Shown: positions 33,000-42,236 of the stretch, one piece after another
Layout: each line of letters starts with the position of its first letter
Position numbering within the stretch: position 1 is the stretch's first letter
Assembly (NCBI GenBank): GCA_963806635.1
Contig: CAWDZA010000024.1
Span: 62,001-126,000 of the forward strand
DNA length: 64,000 bases
Direction of reading: 5' to 3'
From: CAVVEQ01 sp963806635
Lineage (GTDB): Bacteria; Chloroflexota; Anaerolineae; Anaerolineales; Anaerolineaceae
Position numbers and translations under genes: made by a program
The notes under the pieces: generated by a model
Told to the model about the DNA's origin: nothing
What the model saw: the letters and a program-made list of their open reading frames with translations, nothing else
The model's database searches: none

Positions 33000-33230
33000 A
33001 TGAAGATCACCATCCAGTACTGCATGGTCTGAGCATATACCGATAAAGCTGCCGGTCTGGCAGCCGAGATCCTCAAGAATTTTGAATCCCGCCTGGAATC
33101 CCTCACCCTGCTGCCCTCGGATGGCGGCAGGTTTGAGGTGAGCATAGATGGTAACCTTATATACTCCAAGCTCTCCAACGGGCGCTTTCCGCGCCCTGGC
33201 GAGGTGGAAGACTTGATCCGCAAACTCTGA
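33000..33230 (+). CDS. Rdx family SelW-like selenoprotein with in-frame UGA
   Basis: Reading UGA 33030-33032 as selenocysteine gives a 76-residue protein starting M-K-I-T-I-Q-Y-C-M-V-U-A-Y. Cys8 and Sec11 form the CxxU redox motif of the SelT/SelW/SelH (Rdx) family. The rest matches the family: 'LTLLPSDGGRFEVSIDG', 'LIYSKLSNGRFPRPGEVEDLIRKL'. The frame is otherwise open to its stop and has a strong ribosome-binding site. Rdx proteins are thioredoxin-like oxidoreductases of unclear substrate. Conventional gene calling would miss it because of the UGA. trpS follows 14 bases later. Confidence 0.88.
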
Positions 33231-33244
33231 ACGGAAAGGTTCGA

Positions 33245-34231
33245 ATGTCCAAGAAAGGCCGCGTTTTTTCCGGCGCCCGACCCACGGGCCGCCAACACCT
33301 GGGGAATTACCTGGGCGCAATCAAGAACTACGTCGCGCTGCAGGAGGAATACGACTGCGTTTATTGCATTGTGGACCTGCACGCGCTGACCACCCTGGAT
33401 ACCACCGAGAACCTGCGCGCCAACACGCTGGAGATGGCATTGGATTGGTTGGCAGCCGGCATCCGCCCGGCAGAATCCATCATGTTCATCCAATCCCACG
33501 TGCGCCAGGTGAATGAGCTTTATACGATCCTTTCCATGGTCAGCCCATTGGGGAAATTGACCGATCTTCCCACTTTCAAGGAAAAAGTACGCGAGCAGCC
33601 CCACAACGTGAATTTCGGGTTGGTGGGTTACCCAGTGCTCATGACCGCTGATATCGTTCTGTATAAAACCGACGTTGTGCCGGTGGGCGTGGACCAGGCA
33701 CCGCACATCGAGTTCGCCCGCGAGACGGTGCGTTCCTTTAACCACACTTATAAAACCCAGGTGCTCATTGAACCGAAGATGAAGGCCACCGAATTCCCCA
33801 AGGTGCTGGGTACCGATGGCGTGCAGAAGATGAGCAAGAGCCTCAATAACCACATCGAGCTGGCTGCCACCCCGGAGGAGACCGAAAAACGCGTGCTCAC
33901 CATGGTCACCGACCCAGCGCGCATCCGCCGTACAGACCCAGGCAACCCGGATGTCTGTAATGTGTTCTCCTTCCATAAGATGTTCTCCAGCGCCGATGAG
34001 ATCGCCATGGTCAACACCGAATGCCGCAGGGCAGGCATCGGCTGCGTGGACTGCAAAAAGCTGATGGCGAAGAACCTCAACGCCTCTCTTGTCCCCTTCC
34101 GTGCCCGCCGCGAGGAATTTGCCCGCAAACCCGAAGATGTCTGGGACACGCTGAACGATGGCGCCAAACGCGCCAGTATGATCGCTGAAAAGACCATGGA
34201 AGAAGTCCGCGCTGCTGTCGGACTTCCATAA
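33245..34231 (+). CDS. trpS: Tryptophanyl-tRNA synthetase
   Basis: The 328-residue class I synthetase has the HIGH-like region 'GARPTGRQHLGNYLGAI', 'VGVDQAPHIEFARETV' and the KMSKS loop 'DGVQKMSKSLNNHI'. The length is normal for bacterial TrpRS. It follows the selenoprotein gene closely and precedes dtd by nine bases, giving a probable three-gene transcript. No T-box leader is visible. Confidence 0.96.
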   Translation: MSKKGRVFSGARPTGRQHLGNYLGAIKNYVALQEEYDCVYCIVDLHALTTLDTTENLRANTLEMALDWLAAGIRPAESIMFIQSHVRQVNELYTILSMVSPLGKLTDLPTFKEKVREQPHNVNFGLVGYPVLMTADIVLYKTDVVPVGVDQAPHIEFARETVRSFNHTYKTQVLIEPKMKATEFPKVLGTDGVQKMSKSLNNHIELAATPEETEKRVLTMVTDPARIRRTDPGNPDVCNVFSFHKMFSSADEIAMVNTECRRAGIGCVDCKKLMAKNLNASLVPFRARREEFARKPEDVWDTLNDGAKRASMIAEKTMEEVRAAVGLP

Positions 34232-34240
34232 AGAATTCCT

Positions 34241-34678
34241 ATGAGGGCTGTGGTTCAGAGGGTCGCTTCCGCTTCCGTCTCAGTGGATGGAAAAACCATC
34301 TCCTCCATTGATCGGGGTCTCTTGATCCTTCTCGGGGTCGGTCCCACCGATACCGAAGACGTTGCTCAGCAGCTGGCGAAAAAGATCGCCGCGATGCGCA
34401 TCTTTCCAGACGCGGATGGAAAAATGAATCTTTCGGTTCGCGAGGCTGGCGGCGCAGCCATCGTCGTCTCACAGTTCACCCTCTATGCTGATACCCGCAA
34501 AGGCAACCGCCCTTCTTTCATCGGGGCTGCCGCCCCGGATCTGGCCAGCCCGCTCTGCGCCCGGTTCGTGGAATACCTGACCGCGGAGGAGGTCCCCACC
34601 CAAACGGGAGAATTCGGCGCGCACATGCAGGTGAGCCTGGTCAATGATGGCCCGGTCACGATCCTTTTGGAGGTGTAG
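34241..34678 (+). CDS. dtd: D-aminoacyl-tRNA deacylase
   Basis: The 145-residue protein begins 'MRAVVQRVASASVSVDGK' and contains 'REAGGAAIVVSQFTLYADTRKGNRPSF', with the SQF motif, and 'TGEFGAHMQVSLVNDGPVTI', with a GxPx-type motif (NDGPVT). These are the two Dtd signatures. It hydrolyses D-aminoacyl-tRNA and mischarged Gly-tRNA-Ala. It lies directly after trpS. Confidence 0.95.
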   Translation: MRAVVQRVASASVSVDGKTISSIDRGLLILLGVGPTDTEDVAQQLAKKIAAMRIFPDADGKMNLSVREAGGAAIVVSQFTLYADTRKGNRPSFIGAAAPDLASPLCARFVEYLTAEEVPTQTGEFGAHMQVSLVNDGPVTILLEV

Positions 34679-34731
34679 AGTGGGTTCCCACTGTATAATC
34701 CGTTTCTTATGTTGTTCTTATACCCTGAATG

Positions 34732-34755
34732 TATAATTCGATTAATTAGAAGGAG
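34732..34755 (+). promoter_or_regulatory. -10 box and ribosome-binding site of the SPFH gene
   Basis: TATAAT at 34732-34737, followed by AGGAG at 34751-34755 seven bases before ATG 34762. Another TATAAT occurs at 34694-34699. Confidence 0.5.
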
Positions 34756-34761
34756 TGAAAA

Positions 34762-35794
34762 ATGAACATAGCCAGTCTTGTTTCCACAATTGCCGTTTTC
34801 TTGTGGGTAGGATTTGTAGTGGTCCTTATTCTTGTGGTGGTTGCTGCCTGGCGCGGCCGCCCGATCAAGAAGGGATCGCTCATCATCCTGGTTATCGGTG
34901 CTGTCGCCATCGCCACCAGCCTGCTCAGTGCCGGCCTTGTCTGGGTCAATCCCGAAGAACGCGGAATGGTCGTCTCCGCCCTTCAGCCAGAAGGGTACCG
35001 CCCAGAGGCGCTGAACCCGGGCTTGCACTTCATCGTCCCCTTTGCCGAAAATGTGGTTCTCTACCCCATTTCCAAGCAGACCTATACCATGTCCATTGCC
35101 CCGAATGAGGGGCAGGTGTCCGGGGATGATTCCATCTCCGCCCGCACCTCCGATGGGCAGGAAGTGATGGTGGATGCCTCGGTGATCTACCAGATCGACC
35201 CATCCAAAGTGACCCAGGTCGCCATCCAATGGCAAAACCGCTATTCCGATGACCTGGTCCGCCCGGTCTCGCGCGGCGTGATCCGGGATGCGATCTCGCA
35301 GTTCAGTGTCCAGGATGTCTACAGCACCAAGCGGGTGAGGTTTCAGAAATCATCACGAGACCTCGCTCAAAGAACAATTGGACCTGAACGGGTTGCAATT
35401 GATCGATTTCGTCCTGCGCAATATCCAGTTCTCGCCGGAATATGCCGCCTCGGTGGAGCAAAAGCAGATCGCCGAGCAGCAAGCCCAGCAGGCAGCCTTT
35501 GTGGTGCAGCAGAAGCAGCAGGAAGCCCAACAAGCCCGTGAAGTGGCCAAAGGGCAGGCGGATGCCGCCGTGACTGTGGCGGAAGGTAATGCAAAATCGC
35601 GCATCATCAATGCTGATGCTGAAGCTAAAGCCCTGGCAACGATCCAGGCCGCCCTGCAGGGGCACCCCGAGCTGCTCACCTACCAGTACATCACCAAGCT
35701 GGCTCCCAACATCCAGGCTATGCTGCTGCCGAGTAATTCACCCTTTATCATGAACCTTCCCAACATGGGTCTGACCGGTCAAACCGGGCAATAA
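34762..35794 (+). CDS. SPFH/prohibitin-like membrane protein, interrupted by two frameshifts
   Basis: Two N-terminal TM segments are followed by an SPFH domain ('GMVVSALQPEGYRPEALNPGLHFIVPFAENVVLYPISKQTYTMS', 'ARTSDGQEVMVDASVIYQIDPSKV'). The long C-terminal coiled-coil is 'VEQKQIAEQQAQQAAFVVQQKQQEAQQAREVAKGQA', ending in 'ALQGHPELLTYQYITKLAPNIQ'. Around 35333-35360 the frame shifts twice. Restoring one G at about 35335 and one at about 35357 yields STKRGEVSEIITETSLKEQLDLNGLQLIDF, as expected for the family. These proteins form membrane microdomain scaffolds. The total length would be about 344 residues. Confidence 0.82.
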
Positions 35795-35811
35795 TAAGGT
35801 CGCAAGAATTA

Positions 35812-35844
35812 AAATCAGGGCAGCCAGGCTGCCCTGATTTGTTT
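35812..35844 (+). terminator. Rho-independent terminator after the SPFH gene
   Basis: A 13-bp stem (35812-35824 with 35828-35840), three-base loop CAG, then GTTT. Confidence 0.75.
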
Positions 35845-35856
35845 AACCACACTGGG

Positions 35857-35862
35857 TATAAT
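35857..35862 (+). promoter_or_regulatory. -10 box of probable leaderless selD promoter
   Basis: TATAAT, six bases (TAACCC), then ATG 35869. No ribosome-binding site. It begins just after the SPFH terminator. Confidence 0.55.
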
Positions 35863-35868
35863 TAACCC

Positions 35869-36936
35869 ATGACCAATGAGCCCCCCGCTCCCTCAGGCAG
35901 GCAGATCCGCCTGACCAGCCTTTCCAGCTGCGCGGGTTGAGCTTCCAAGCTCAACGCGGAAACGCTGGCGCAGGTGCTGCGCCCCCTGGCTGGAACCTTC
36001 AAACCCGGTGATTATCCCGACCTGCTGGTTGGGTTGGATGCGCCAGATGATGCCGCCGTCTGGAAGCTGGACGATGGCCGTGCCATCGTTGTCACCACCG
36101 ATTTCTTCACCCCCGTGGTGGATGATGCCTACGATTATGGTTCGATCGCGGCTGCCAATTCGCTCTCGGATATCTACGCCATGGGTGGCAAGCCCTTCCT
36201 GGCGCTCAATATCGCCGCCCTGCCGCCCGACCTGCCTCCAGAGATCGGCGCGGAGATCTTCCGCGGCGGCGCCGAAAAAGCCCGCGAGGCCGGGGTGGTG
36301 ATCGCCGGCGGGCACACCGTCCAAGATAAGGAACCCAAGTACGGCCTGGTTGCGCTCGGGTTTGTGGATCCGGCCAAAATGCTGACAAAAGCCGGCGCAA
36401 AGGTTGGCGACATGCTGGTGCTGACCAAGCCGCTTGGGTTCGGCACCACCACCACCGCGCTCAAACAGCAGAAAGCCGAACCCGGTGATGTTGAAGAAGT
36501 GGTGGGCTGGATGAAGCGGCTGAACGACAAGGCTTCGGAGTTGGCGGTGGATTTCGGGGTGAAGGCCTGCACCGATATCACCGGCTTCAGCCTGATGGGG
36601 CACGGCCTGGAGCTTGCCCGCGCCAGCGGGGTGGGATTGACAAATCGAATTTAGCGTCTGCCTTTTGTGAGCTGTGCACAGAAATACGCCCGCATGGGAG
36701 CCTTCCCTGGTGGCGCATTCGATAACAAGCATTTCTACGCGAGGAATGTGCAGATCGAAGCCAATCTGGATGAAGCCTCCGAGATGCTGCTCTACGACCC
36801 GCAGACCAGCGGTGGCCTGCTGATGGCGGTTCCGCATCACCAGCTGGAGAAACTGCTGGGGAAGGCTGGAGAGATCAACCAATCCGTCTGGGTGATCGGC
36901 GAAGTGATTTCAGGAAGTGGAATCCGGATCGTGTGA
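35869..36936 (+). CDS. selD: Selenide, water dikinase (SelD) containing selenocysteine
   Basis: The frame from ATG 35869 contains UGA at 35938-35940 as codon 24 in 'SLSSCAG-U-ASKLN', the position of the catalytic Cys/Sec of SelD, followed by Lys. It continues with 'PDDAAVWKLDDGRAIVVTTDFFTPVVDDAYDYG', 'AAANSLSDIYAMGGKP' and 'IAGGHTVQDKEPKYG', and ends 'LLYDPQTSGGLLMAV'. It makes selenophosphate, the selenium donor for Sec-tRNA. An in-frame TAG at 36652 is bypassed if the sequence has two compensating indels: reading CAA ATC GAA TTT AGC there gives the expected GLQIEFSRLPF. The gene is therefore probably intact in the organism. Confidence 0.88.
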
Positions 36937-36971
36937 GATCCGATTACAAATAAATAATTAGGAGAATTGAA

Positions 36972-37169
36972 ATGAGCGATTTGAAATGCCCGTCCTGCAA
37001 AGCCGAGATCACCGCAGATGTTGCCGAATGCCCGAATTGCCACACCGCCCTCAAGTGGACGGATGGCGTTCCATCCCTGGGAACCAAGCTCTCCCGCCGG
37101 GCAATGATCGGCGGCATCATCGTCCTGCTGGTGGTGATCATCGTCATCGTCATCCTGGTTGTTCGCTAG
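36972..37169 (+). CDS. Small zinc-ribbon membrane protein
   Basis: The 65-residue product has CPSC and CPNC knuckles (C7-x2-C10, C21-x2-C24), a basic stretch 'KLSRRAMIG' and a single C-terminal TM segment 'GIIVLLVVIIVIVILVV'. This is a tail-anchored zinc ribbon with the N-terminus in the cytoplasm. TAGGAG lies upstream of ATG 36972, and a terminator follows. Function unknown. Confidence 0.75.
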   Translation: MSDLKCPSCKAEITADVAECPNCHTALKWTDGVPSLGTKLSRRAMIGGIIVLLVVIIVIVILVVR

Positions 37170-37179
37170 GAAATAACAA

Positions 37180-37210
37180 GCGGAGGCATCTGAAATGCCT
37201 CCGCATTTTT
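37180..37210 (+). terminator. Rho-independent terminator
   Basis: A 10-bp stem (37180-37189 with 37195-37204), five-base loop, then ATTTTT. Confidence 0.85.
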
Positions 37211-37232
37211 CTATTGCCATCCAGAGCACCAG

Positions 37233-37418
37233 CTACCCCCTGGTGATGCGGATCATTGCCTGCTGCGAGCCGTATTTTGCCAATTTCCCGCCGGAGGAGA
37301 ACCGGCTGCCGAGGGGCTTCCAGCCCTGGACTGCCAGCTCGTTCACCTTGCGCTCCAGGTCGGTGGGACCGAACCCAAGCACAACCGTGTATTCGATCTT
37401 CCTGCCTAAAATGTCCAT
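37233..37418 (-). CDS. DUF1737-like small protein
   Basis: 61 residues from ATG 37418, which follows AAGGAGGT by four bases. 'KIEYTVVLGFGPTDLERKVNELAVQGWKPLGSRFSSGGK...QQAMIR' matches the DUF1737/DUF4177 pattern (EY, LE..VNE....GW.PLG, QAM). Function is unknown. Confidence 0.75.
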   Translation of the reverse strand: MDILGRKIEYTVVLGFGPTDLERKVNELAVQGWKPLGSRFSSGGKLAKYGSQQAMIRITRG

Positions 37419-37526
37419 ACTCACCTCCTTATTTGGGTGGGTAAGGAATATGGGTTACAAAAAGAGTGCCAACTTATAAAGCGCGGTGTTCCCGAATTTC
37501 ATGACCGGCACCTGGAAAGTTTCTGG

Positions 37527-37751
37527 TTAGCTTCCTCGCTTACCTGGTTGCGTTTCCTCTTCGCTCGCAAATGCCAGTTGTTTTTCCTGCATGGCGTCCA
37601 AGATCACGTTATACGCTTTTGGCCCCATGCCGTGCAGGCGCATCAATTCCTTCTCGCTCACCCGGGTGAAATCCTCCAACCGTGCCAGCCCCGCGGCTGC
37701 CAGCGCCCTGCGCGCCGGGTTGCTGATGGGAAGTGCGTCCAATTCACTCAT
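37527..37751 (-). CDS. Helix-hairpin-helix protein (RNA polymerase alpha-CTD-like)
   Basis: The 74-residue protein 'LDALPISNPARRALAAAGLARLEDFTRVSEKELMRLHGMGPKAYNVILDAMQE' has the repeated helix pattern and the GMGPKA hairpin of RNAP alpha C-terminal domain-like proteins, which bind DNA or proteins. GAAAGG lies upstream of ATG 37751. Homologues often occur as stand-alone small proteins; the role is unknown. Confidence 0.7.
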   Translation of the reverse strand: MSELDALPISNPARRALAAAGLARLEDFTRVSEKELMRLHGMGPKAYNVILDAMQEKQLAFASEEETQPGKRGS

Positions 37752-37894
37752 TCTTTTCGCCTTTCACCCGTAGACTCAATATCCGTCCGATCCAATGTTC
37801 CAAACCCGAATGGCCAGATAAATTTCCCATCCATGTTCATGTATTATAAGATGGACTCATTTCCGCCTAATAATCAGTTCAAATTCAAGTGGAT

Positions 37895-37923
37895 GATGGC
37901 GGGTATAGAACCGGTACCCGCCC
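37895..37923 (+). repeat. Second copy of a 29-bp palindromic element
   Basis: It is identical, apart from two bases in the loop side, to the minus strand of 26167-26195. Its arms GGCGGGTA and TACCCGCC can form a hairpin, but no T-run follows here, so it is not an obvious terminator. Confidence 0.75.
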
Positions 37924-37984
37924 CACACGGGACGATTTCCTACATCCCGTTCAGCCAATCAATTATTCGACTCATCACCCATGT

Positions 37985-37990
37985 TATAGT
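37985..37990 (+). promoter_or_regulatory. -10 box of probable leaderless ggt promoter
   Basis: TATAGT, six bases (CAAAGC), then ATG 37997, without a Shine-Dalgarno. Confidence 0.5.
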
Positions 37991-37996
37991 CAAAGC

Positions 37997-39623
37997 ATGG
38001 AACCGCTTCCCTTTCAATCCCACCGCTCCCCCGTTTATTCCACCCGCGGCATGGTGGCTGCCTCCCAGCCGCTGGCTGTCGCCGCCGGGTTGGAGATCCT
38101 TTCAGCGGGCGGCAACGCAGCGGATGCCGCTGTGGCGGTCGCCGCCGCGCTGAACGTCACCGAGCCCACCTCCACCGGCCTGGGCGGGGATGCCTTCGCC
38201 CTGTTTTACGATGCCGCCACCCGACAGCGTCTCCGCCATCAACGGCTCCGGGCGTGCGCCTGGCGCGCTCTCCCTCGAACGCCTGACGCGGGAGGGGTAC
38301 AAGGATCAGCTCCCCCCATATCACCCCTATAATGTCACCGTTCCGGGCGCCTGCGGCTTGTGGTGCGAACTCACCACCCGGTTGGGCAAACTTCCGCTTG
38401 CCACCACGCTTGCCCCCGCCATCCGCCTGGCGGAGGAGGGCTTCCCGATTGCCCCAATCACCGCATATTTCTGGCAGCGGGCGGCGCAAGGACAACTGGC
38501 GCAGGCTGCAAACGGCATTGAGCTGACCATCGAAGGGCGCGGTCCGCAAGCCGGGGAGATCTTCCGCAACGCGGGGCTGGCGAAAACTTTGAAAACAATT
38601 GCGGAAGGCGGGAAAAAAGCATTCTACGAAGGACCGATCGCCGATGCGATCGTCTCCATACTACAGGAAGCCGGCGGCTGCATGCAGCCCGAGGACCTGG
38701 CTGCCCACGCAAGCGAATGGGTGGTGCCGATCTCGGTGGTGTACCGGGGGGTTCGCATCTGGGAATGCCCCCCCAACGGGCAGGGGCTGGCCGCGTTGCT
38801 CGCGCTCAACCTGCTCGAGAAATACGATCTATCCATCCTGCCACCGCTTTCCCCCATGCGGCTGCACCTGGAGATCGAAGCCCTGCGCATCGCCTTTGCC
38901 GACGCGTGCTGGTTCGTCTCCGACCCTGCCTTCTCCCCCATCCCGCTTGAAGACCTGCTCTCAAGCGCCTATGCCGATGAACGCCGGCGCGGGATCAGCC
39001 CGCAGTACGCCCTCCCCGAGCACCTGCACGGCTTCCCCCAGGCTGGGCGGGATACGGTCTACTTCTGCGTCGTGGATGGCGATGGCAACGCCTGCTCGTT
39101 CATCAATAGCAATTACATGGGTTTTGGCACCGGCATTGTTCCGCGCGGCTGGGGATTCTCCCTGCAAAACCGCGGCGCGAATTTCAGCCTGGATCCCACC
39201 CACCCCAACCGTCTAGAGCCCGGCAAGCGCCCCTACCACACCATCATTCCGGGGATGGCCACCCGCGAAAGCGACCAATCGCTTTTCGGTCCCTTTGGGG
39301 TGATGGGCGGCTTCATGCAGCCCCAGGGACACGTGCAGGTGCTCACCCGCATGCTGGATAACGGCCTCGATCCGCAGTCCGCGCTTGATCTCCCTCGTTT
39401 CTGCATCGACGTGGAAAAGGATAACAACTCCATTTCACTCGAAGAAGGCATCCCGGAAGATACCCGCCAGGCGCTCGCCGGCATGCGGCACCCGGTGGAA
39501 ATGGTTTCCGGCATGAACCGCGCGCTTTTCGGCAGGGGGCAGATCATCCTGCGCGATCCCGTAACCGGGGTGCTCTGCGGCGGCAGCGACCCGCGCGCGG
39601 ATGGCTGCGCAATGGGGTTATAA
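37997..39623 (+). CDS. ggt: Gamma-glutamyltransferase family protein, interrupted by one frameshift
   Basis: The reconstructed protein has about 541 residues. The first frame holds 'GMVAASQPLAVAAGLEILSAGGNAADAAVAVAAALNVTEPTSTGLGGDAFALFYD'. The second continues 'SAINGSGRAPGA', 'VPGACGLWCEL', and the small-subunit start 'DTVYFCVVDGDGNACSFINSNY' with the autoproteolytic Thr, then 'PYHTIIPGM' and 'GVMGGFMQPQGHVQ'. One extra C near 38228 splits the frames. No signal peptide is apparent, unlike E. coli GGT, so a cytoplasmic acylase-like Ntn-hydrolase is possible. Substrate not decided. Confidence 0.85.
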
Positions 39624-39654
39624 CCCCACCCGCGTGATACAATCCCGCCCATAG

Positions 39655-41517
39655 ATGGAAATTTCTAAAAACCTCCAGGGCAAAAGCTCGATACCCTTCC
39701 CCCCAAGCCGGGCTGTTACATTTACCGCAACGCGGAGGGACAGGTCATCTACGTCGGCAAAGCCATCAACCTGAAGAACCGGGTGCGTTCCTACTTCCAG
39801 GAGCGCTCCGACAAGGATTTCAAGACCCGCAAGCTGGTGGAAAATATCGCCGACCTGGAATGGATCGTGGTGGGCTCGGAGCTCGAGTCGCTCATCCTCG
39901 AGATGAACCTGATCAAGAAGCACCGCCCGCGTTACAACATCCGCCTCAAGGACGACAAACGCTACCCATATATCAAAGTTCACTGGGCGGATCCCTTCCC
40001 CAAGGTGACCGTCACCCGCCAGATGGTCACATGATGGCTCTCGCTATTTTGGACCCTACACCAGCGTGTGGGCAGTGCACCAGACCCTGGATGTGATCCG
40101 GCGCATCTTCACCTATCTCACCTGCGACCGGGTGATCACCGGCCTGGATGAACGACCCTGCCTGTATTACGATATCAAACTGTGCAGCGGTCCCTGCATC
40201 GGGGCGATCAAACAAGCCGAGTACCGCCAGGCGATCGATGACCTGTGCAACTTCCTGGAGGGCAAGACGGAACCGATCGTCAAGCGTCTGTCTGCTGAGA
40301 TGGAACACGCATCCGAGTACCTGCAATACGAGAAAGCCGCCGCCATCCGCGACCGGATCAACTCCATCGAGCGGGTGGTCGAAAAACAGAAGGTGATCTC
40401 CGCCAGCGAAAAGGATTCGGATGTGATCGCCATGGCACGCGCCGATGGGGAAGCCTGTGTGCAGATATTCTTCATCCGCAGCGGCAAGCTGATCGGGCGC
40501 GAGTACTTCATCCTGGAGGGTACTGAGGAAGCCGCTGATTCCGAGGTGGTCACCCAGTTCGTCAAGCAATTCTATGCCGAGGCTGCCACCATCCCGAATG
40601 AGGTATTGCTTCCCAACGAGGTGGAGGAAGCCCAGATCATCAAGCAGTGGCTGGAATCCTCGCGCGGAGGTCCCAAGGTGGACCTGCGCGTGCCGCGGCG
40701 GGGATCCTCCCGCGACCTGGTAAAAATGGCAGCCGAGAACGCCACGGAGACCCTGCGCTCATTACGCAAGCAGTGGGAGATGGATACAAACAAACAAAGC
40801 GAAGCGCTCACCGAACTGCAGACCGCTCTTGGGCTGGAAGAACCACCCAACCGGATCGAGTGCTTCGATATCTCGAACACCCAGGGGGTTGCCTCGGTGG
40901 GCAGCATGGTCGTTTTTGAGCAGGGCGTGCCTGCCCGCCGGCATTACCGGCGGTTTAATATCAAGACCGTTGAGGGACCGGATGATTTCGCCAGCATGCA
41001 GGAGGTGCTCACCCGCCGCTTCCGCCGCTGGCAGGGTGCCCGGGAGGACCAGACGGTGGGCAAGAAAGAGGATGAGTCCTTCGCGCTCCTGCCGGACCTG
41101 CTGATCGTCGATGGCGGCAAGGGCCAGCTTGGGCGGGCGGTGGAAGTGCTGGAACAATACGGGCTGACCGCGGAAGTGCCCGTGGTGGGTCTGGCAAAGC
41201 AGGAAGAGGAATTATTCCTACCCGATAGGTCGGATTCCATTCTGCTCCCGCGCCATTCCCAGGGACTTTACCTGGTGCAGCGCATTCGAGATGAAGCCCA
41301 CCGGTTTGCCATCACTGCGCACCGCAATGCACGTTCCAAAAAAGGGCTGGCATCCAGGCTGGAGACCATTCCCGGGGTGGGACCCGCCCGGCGCAAGGCG
41401 CTGCTGGGGAAATTCGGCTCCATCGAAGGTATTTTGGCTGCAAGCGTGGAGGAGATCGCCGCGATTCCCGGTATCACCCCCGACCTGGCGCAAGCGATCA
41501 AAACCGGGCTGGAATAA
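39655..41517 (+). CDS. uvrC: Excinuclease ABC subunit C, interrupted by two frameshifts
   Basis: Three collinear frames together make about 620 residues. They cover the GIY-YIG nuclease ('LPPKPGCYIYRNAEGQVIYVGKAINLKNRVRSYF'), 'LIKKHRPRYNIRLKDDKRYPYIK', the UVR motif ('YLQYEKAAAIRDRINSIE'), the RNase H-like endonuclease domain ('IECFDISNTQGVASVGSMVVFEQG', 'DLLIVDGGKGQL') and the C-terminal HhH pair ('ETIPGVGPARRKALLGKFGS'). One A seems missing at about 39683 and one base extra at about 40041. UvrC makes both incisions in nucleotide-excision repair. A TACAAT box lies at 39638. Confidence 0.93.
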
Positions 41518-41603
41518 AGTCCTCCGCCGGATACCTTGTACGGTTTTTTGCCTTATCCACGTAATTTTGATAACATAATACTTACAACAAAGGGAAATGA
41601 ATC

Positions 41604-42236
41604 ATGGCAAAACCCAAACATCTCAATTTCTACAATTCCGCCCCAGACCTGAAGTTGCAGGATACCAACGGAAAACCCGTACGGCTCTCCAGCCTGTGGA
41701 AGAAGAAACCTCTCCTGCTGGCTTTTGCCCGTCACTTTGGTTGCACCCAGTGCAAGGAAATGCTGGATGAGATCGTTGGTGGAAAATCGCGCATCCACGC
41801 CGCTGGGTTGGGAATCGCTGTGATCATGCAGGGTACGCCGGAAGAATCCGCTGCTTTTGCCAAACAGCACGCCCCCGGGTTGAAAGTTCTCGCCGACCCG
41901 GAACGGGCTGCCTATCATGCCTTTGGATTGGAGCGGGGTGATCTTTTCCAGACCTTTCTCAACCCGAAAGTCTGGTCTGCAGTCTCAAAATCCCGGAAAA
42001 AGGGTTACAAAGTGGAGCCTGCCCCCGCGGGGCAGGATTCGATGCAGATGGCTGGCACATTCATCATCAGTACGGATGGCAGGATCGAATTACCCTATTA
42101 CTACGACAATATTGCCGATCATCCCCCGCTGGATCTGCTGCTGAACGGGGTGCTTTCCTCCCGCTGGGATCAGGAATTTGAAGGCCCGGTGGGGCCGGCT
42201 GGAAATGAACCCTCGGAATCAGGGGAGGATAAATGA
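41604..42236 (+). CDS. Peroxiredoxin-like (AhpC/TSA superfamily) protein
   Basis: The 210-residue thioredoxin-fold protein shows 'APDLKLQDTNGKPVRLSSLWKKKPLLLAFARHFGCTQCKEML', with a CTQC motif where classical peroxiredoxins have a single peroxidatic Cys (TxxC). It resembles the AhpC-TSA_2/PRXL2-type branch. The acidic tail is probably disordered. ATG 41604 follows AAAGGGAAA. Its stop overlaps the ATG of the FtsX-like permease, suggesting coupling with the ABC exporter. A role in redox stress is inferred. Confidence 0.8.
   Translation: MAKPKHLNFYNSAPDLKLQDTNGKPVRLSSLWKKKPLLLAFARHFGCTQCKEMLDEIVGGKSRIHAAGLGIAVIMQGTPEESAAFAKQHAPGLKVLADPERAAYHAFGLERGDLFQTFLNPKVWSAVSKSRKKGYKVEPAPAGQDSMQMAGTFIISTDGRIELPYYYDNIADHPPLDLLLNGVLSSRWDQEFEGPVGPAGNEPSESGEDK

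Noticed and set aside
33030..33032. Ordinary stop codon ending a 10-residue peptide
   Set aside because: The downstream frame matches the Rdx family without a break, and the UGA sits at the CxxU position.
32831..33976. 381-residue minus-strand frame spanning the tandem repeats and trpS
   Set aside because: Its repeated RFAGTLY peptides come only from translating the 21-bp array, and the rest is antisense to trpS.
36652..36654. Pyrrolysine or another amber-decoded residue in SelD
   Set aside because: The same stretch read one base shifted gives the conserved QIEFSR sequence, so two compensating indels explain the TAG better.
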